Of a DNA stretch of 64,000 bases, positions 60,401 through 64,000 are shown piece after piece. Origin of the DNA: Carnegiea gigantea. Its lineage: Eukaryota > Streptophyta > Magnoliopsida > Caryophyllales > Cactaceae. Positions within the stretch are counted from its first letter, which is position 1. The number at the start of each line of letters is the position of its first letter. The notes under the pieces were generated by a model. It searched no databases, had not been told where the DNA came from, and worked only from the letters and a program-made list of their open reading frames with translations. Location of the stretch: the NCBI GenBank assembly GCA_029747015.1, contig JAKOGI010000027.1:1210001-1274000 (forward strand). Direction: 5' to 3'. The position numbers were made by a program, and so were the translations under genes.

Positions 60401-60453
60401 TGAAAGAGGCCAGCATTGTCCCTCTGACAAAAAGGAGAAAGCCACCCGCCTAA
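57445..60453 (+). CDS. GH32 acid invertase / fructan exohydrolase, cell-wall type
   Basis: There are seven exons: 57445-57625, 57794-57802 (a 9-nt mini-exon), 57898-58757, 58850-59008, 59094-59332, 59421-59511 and 60244-60453. All borders are GT-AG and the frame is kept, giving 582 aa. A start at 57433 would add four residues. Residues 1-21 are a hydrophobic signal peptide; there is no long vacuolar propeptide. The three GH32 catalytic elements are present: NDPNG with nucleophile Asp61, RDP at 185-187, and WECPD with acid/base Glu241. Pro in WECPD is typical of cell-wall rather than vacuolar enzymes. NMT at 87-89 is an N-glycosylation site. In invertases a DDTK-type stretch binds the glucose part of sucrose; here residues 270-278 read ASFVDHDHY, about two residues shorter and without that Asp/Lys pair. 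This suggests fructan exohydrolase activity. Confidence 0.93.
57794..57802 (+). other. 9-nt mini-exon encoding the DPN core
   Basis: ATCCTAATG lies between CAG and GTATAT. It joins with G from exon 1 and GA from exon 3 to encode DPNG. Plant acid invertases are known for this mini-exon, one of the smallest in plants. Confidence 0.92.
59925..60010 (+). repeat. Possible SINE-like segment in invertase intron 6
   Basis: A B-box-like GGTTCAAATCCC near 59975 is present. A matching A-box is weak (TAGAATGGTC near 59921), so this is only a hint. Confidence 0.2.
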
Positions 60454-62984
60454 CATTGCAGTTGTTCTTGTGCCTGCCGTTTGTACTAAGATTTGCCAAG
60501 TTCCTTGATGACTGCTTGTTTCCCTTTCCGAGCGATTACTGTTCAAACAAAGATTTTTTATTCAGCATGTTGTCAAAAGAACAAATCCGTGTTTTGCTTG
60601 TCAAGGTCGTCCTCTCCTCCCTTCAACGCAGGAAGTGGAGGGAAGAAGTCAACATGGTCAAAATTGGGTGGTTCATTCTTCAGGCTTTTGCCCCTAAGTA
60701 CACGGAGAAGTCGGCTGGCCCATGTAGAAGTTCGAGGCATCTTGTATTTTAATTACAACTTTTATGGTTCCATTGCATTTCTCGAAGCTTCACCTGCTTA
60801 TGGTAGGAGCTGAATTGTTTTGAACACTATCATGCATTTCCTTCATGCGTAACTATGTGAGGAAGATTTATTAGAATATAATCATTTGCTTCTGTTTATA
60901 ATTAAACGTGCAATTTTATGCTTCATGTATGTGTAGCAAAAATCTCCACTTCATTAGGAATGATACCTTGCAATGGAGACAGGATGGAAAATAACCAGAA
61001 CTATGTAAATAGATCAGTGGTGGTACCATACTGTGGAACAGAAAGTATTATCAGGATCCGTTCAGAACCCTTTAATCATAATGCCTCCATCGCAGCAGAT
61101 TATTCTGTTATCAAAGAACCTTCACGTTGGTTGCAATTAGACTTTTACACACTTCTATGTCAGACTTTTTGCCGGGTTGGAGTTATGTTTAGTATCCCTC
61201 TAGCAGGAAACTTTGACAAGTAATTCAGATTAGCCTTTTATAATGAGACTTATTATCTGGTCTTTGAGGACTAAGGGTAAGAAAATTTGCTGTTCCTGTC
61301 AACCCAATTGGCAGCTGTTATGCTCTTGATGCTGCACCTGCACGTTGCTACTTGGCTTGTGAGTCTTACTGCGAGCTAAATTGGGTTTTATTTGTCTGAG
61401 TTCGGATAACTGGGGGCCGAAGAATTTGTACTTCTTCTAGGTACTGTTACCAGGTGACTGGTCCCTGCTACGTAGTTGGCCCTGTATCCTATCAATTCTC
61501 ATGCGCTTCTTGAGAAACATCATGGATACTCAAGTCGGGGCTTCACTGTTCTTAGGACCTTCCGACTGAAACCTTTTTGCTCTTTTATGTTGCTGGGAAA
61601 AAGAGCTTCTGTATTTAATTTATATTCGTTAGATAACTTCCTCAGAGACCTTGCAGAAGATGTCATGACACCAGCGTAGAGTTCCATTGAGGTTTTCATG
61701 AAAAAAAGCACACATTTGAACTTTTCCCACCGTGATCTAGTCAGCTGGCAGAGTTCTTAAGACTTGAGGAGGATTGTACGCCAAGGGCTTCAATGGACAG
61801 CGCTACTTGAGTACACTTAGGGGTTGCCGGGAGGAATGGCATCCTCATTACTGTCGAGGAGAGAAAGATGATCTTGGAACTCATTCGAGTGATTACTGTC
61901 CTACAGCAATTGGATGTTTTCTACATGGCTTCTAACTGACACGATGAAGTCTGGTGTTGCTAGTTCACGGTTTTATTGTTGATATCATCCCTTTGGCTGA
62001 AAGAGCAAGAAGTTCAATTTTTTGCATACACTATGAATCAACAGTTACATAGGCATCCCTCGTCAGATTCTTTTGCTTCTACTCCAATGTTCCTGAACTC
62101 TTCACCGACATTTTTGTAAGTTAGGTTGTCTCTTGGTGTGAATATCTGGGCCACTACGTACTAGGTGTTCATCTTTTGGTCAGCAGTATATTTTATAAGT
62201 TATTAGCAATGGCAATTTATGTCAAAGTGAATATCCACTGCTGCTTTAATGCAGATCTGAACAGTAGATATGCAAATTGTTTGCATCCAACAGTCTTTCC
62301 TTTTTTCGGCATGGGGGTGGGGGGAGGGTGCGACACTAATTAGGTTATAACTTCTAACAGCTCTTGAGAAGCTTGAATGACATACAGATATTTTCAGAGT
62401 GTGTGCTACTGGCACATTCTAGTGCTAGCTCAAAGTCAACATCAGAAATTTGCTTTTACTTCAGATTGACTTTAGTCAATCAAAAGTTTCCGTTGATGGT
62501 TTAGATGAGCTGTTAGTTTGGCGTTGTTGGTTTTTAGGTTCGTTTGAACTCAATAATCGAATAACTTATGCTTGTTGCCTACTTGCCTCCATACTTCCCT
62601 ATGTCAAATAACTTCCACAACACAGGTGTAATGTTAGTTGAAGAGTAGCTTCCAAGGCAACAGTGTCAGGTCAATATGTGTAAGTTTCACTGGCATGCTG
62701 AATACTTCAAATTCTACACATTTTTGCATTCAAGCATTCTTGCTCAGAGAATGTACTATTCTGGGTTGCAGAATAGCAAGTCAAAAAAGAGTACATTATA
62801 AGGCACATTTATGAGGTCTTCAGAAATCCGTGGCACAACTAGCTATACGATGTTTGCGTTTCAAAATATACAAAATGACTACTTGTGTTCTCGAGACTAC
62901 TTTTTAGTAGCTTGCGGTTATTTGTATCCAGGCCACAGCATTTAATTAGAATGGCTCAGTTCATGCAACCCCCTTGGCAGTATA
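60454..62984. other. Space between the two invertase copies
   Basis: It includes the 3' UTR of the first gene and sequence of moderate GC content with no recognised gene. Frames at 60393-60813 and 60918-61223 overlap the gene end or lack motifs. A G-rich tract lies near 62313. Confidence 0.4.
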
Positions 62985-63699
62985 GTCCGAATTTAATGCA
63001 AATCCGATCCGATTCGAATATGATAAAAAATAATCCGATTCAGACTCCGATAAAAATAATCCGAATTTGACTCCGATCCGAGCGGATTTAGAGGAGAGTC
63101 CATCCGATCCGATTAACATCCGATCCGATATCTTTTTCTAATAATTTCAACTTTTTTTGAAGATAGGAAAATTCTATTATGATAACTCTCAAAACATTCG
63201 CACAAGGTTTGCACTCTATGTGCAGTACACACTTCTTTTTTAGCTAATTTCTTCTTCTCTCCTGATCTTTTTCTCACTCTTTCATCTTTGTCAATCAAAG
63301 TTGTACTTTCTCCATTTCCTTCTAACTGTTGTATTATTGTCTATCTTTATCACTCTAAAGTGAATTTGCATTCTCTTTTGCCAACACATTTTTACTTTAA
63401 CACATTGAAATGTTTACTATAAAAAGTTATTTGACATTAAAGAGGCATTTGATATTGCACTTACAAGTGAGCAAAAGTAAGGTTGGAAATAAAAAATTGT
63501 GCAAGTGCTAAATAAAAATATATAATCGGATTATACCCTATTATATCCGGATTTATTCCGATCCGAAACCAATCCGAATCCGATTTAACATCCGATTCAA
63601 CGGAGTCAGATTTGGATTGGATTTTCAAATCCGATTATTAATTGGATCGGATTTGGATGTCTATACATCCGATTCAAATCCGACCCGTTGCCATCCCTA
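62985..63699. mobile_element. hAT-like non-autonomous element, left end truncated
   Basis: Dense ATCCGATCCGATT words occur near the left side (62985-63130) and again in the right part (63510-63690). The right end on the reverse strand is TAGGGATGGCAACGGGTCGG, a typical hAT-style end. The left side has no matching terminal sequence, and no 8-bp duplication was found. Confidence 0.55.
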
Positions 63700-63729
63700 C
63701 CCCGCCCCCGGGGAGGGGGAAAAAAAAGT

Positions 63730-64000
63730 CTCACTGGCCCGTCAGCCACTTCAAGCCTGAAGAGAACTGGATGAATGGTCTGCTTAATTCAAACTTCAAA
63801 TAGTCCAGTTGAAAGTTGCATTTACTTTTACTTTACAGCATGTTTTGGTTTGATGCTTCTCAATTTCTGTCGCACATATGCTTTGATGGCGATGGTGGTG
63901 CATTCCTGATGGTGAACTCAAGAACCTAATGGTACGTCTATCAGCTTTTTCCTCCTTTGATGGCTGCAATTAATAAAAACATTGAAACTAGATGTCTCCA
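63730..64000 (+). pseudogene. Second invertase copy, 5' part, probably damaged
   Basis: CACTTCAAGCCTGAAGAGAA encodes HFKPEEN and runs on into WMN, ending at 63777 before GTCTGC; this parallels [10 protein letters not shown] of the complete gene at 57445. A mini-exon AACCTAATG follows at 63923-63931, between CTCAAG and GTACGT. With the leading G it would read Glu-Pro-Asn instead of Asp-Pro-Asn, replacing the catalytic nucleophile. Upstream, the frame runs into a G-rich stretch and the hAT-like element, and no signal peptide is visible. The donor GTCTGC is weak. The rest of the gene lies beyond the window, so a functional gene with an unusual start cannot be ruled out. Confidence 0.7.

Overview
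The window is nuclear DNA from a flowering plant. The evidence is spliced genes with GT-AG introns and plant-only families: an IQ67-domain protein, a class A heat-shock factor, a CC-type glutaredoxin, a plant PM-ANT1-type nucleotide carrier, and a GH32 cell-wall invertase with the 9-nt mini-exon typical of plants. AT-rich intergenic DNA full of DNA transposons, small inverted-repeat elements and long AT microsatellites fits this. I cannot name the species.

Layout: 1-5.46 kb is gene-free and holds several small inverted-repeat elements. An IQD gene (6110-7886, +) and a heat-shock factor gene (8795-10820, -) converge tail to tail. At 12018-12719 lies a non-autonomous hAT element with a perfect 8-bp target duplication. 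At 15512-20920 lies a CACTA (En/Spm) element with CACTACAAAAA ends and an ATT target duplication. It keeps a complete TnpA-type gene (481 aa over five exons) but only the N-terminal transposase-associated domain of TnpD. From 21 to 28.4 kb are repeats and microsatellites. An intronless CC-type glutaredoxin gene is at 28573-29016.

From 29 to 42 kb no host gene is recognised. This stretch holds a 5'-truncated LINE tail with target duplication, a long inverted-repeat element, tRNA-derived SINE-like heads, and a 2.6-kb array of CTCACTAAA-rich units. The PM-ANT1-like carrier gene (42068-52377, -) has two coding exons separated by a 9.3-kb intron that contains a decayed LINE in the sense orientation, one clean hAT element and a second decayed one. 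After more small elements comes a complete seven-exon acid invertase/fructan exohydrolase gene (57445-60453, +). At the right edge is the start of a second, apparently damaged copy (63730 onward), directly after the end of a hAT-like element.

The host genes do not form one pathway. The most interesting points are: the invertase-like enzyme lacks the Asp/Lys pair linked to sucrose preference; its neighbouring partial copy reads NEPNG where the family has NDPNG; the glutaredoxin has lost the C-terminal ALWL-type motif and gained a tail; and several element families are recognisable from their ends alone. No function outside known families was found.
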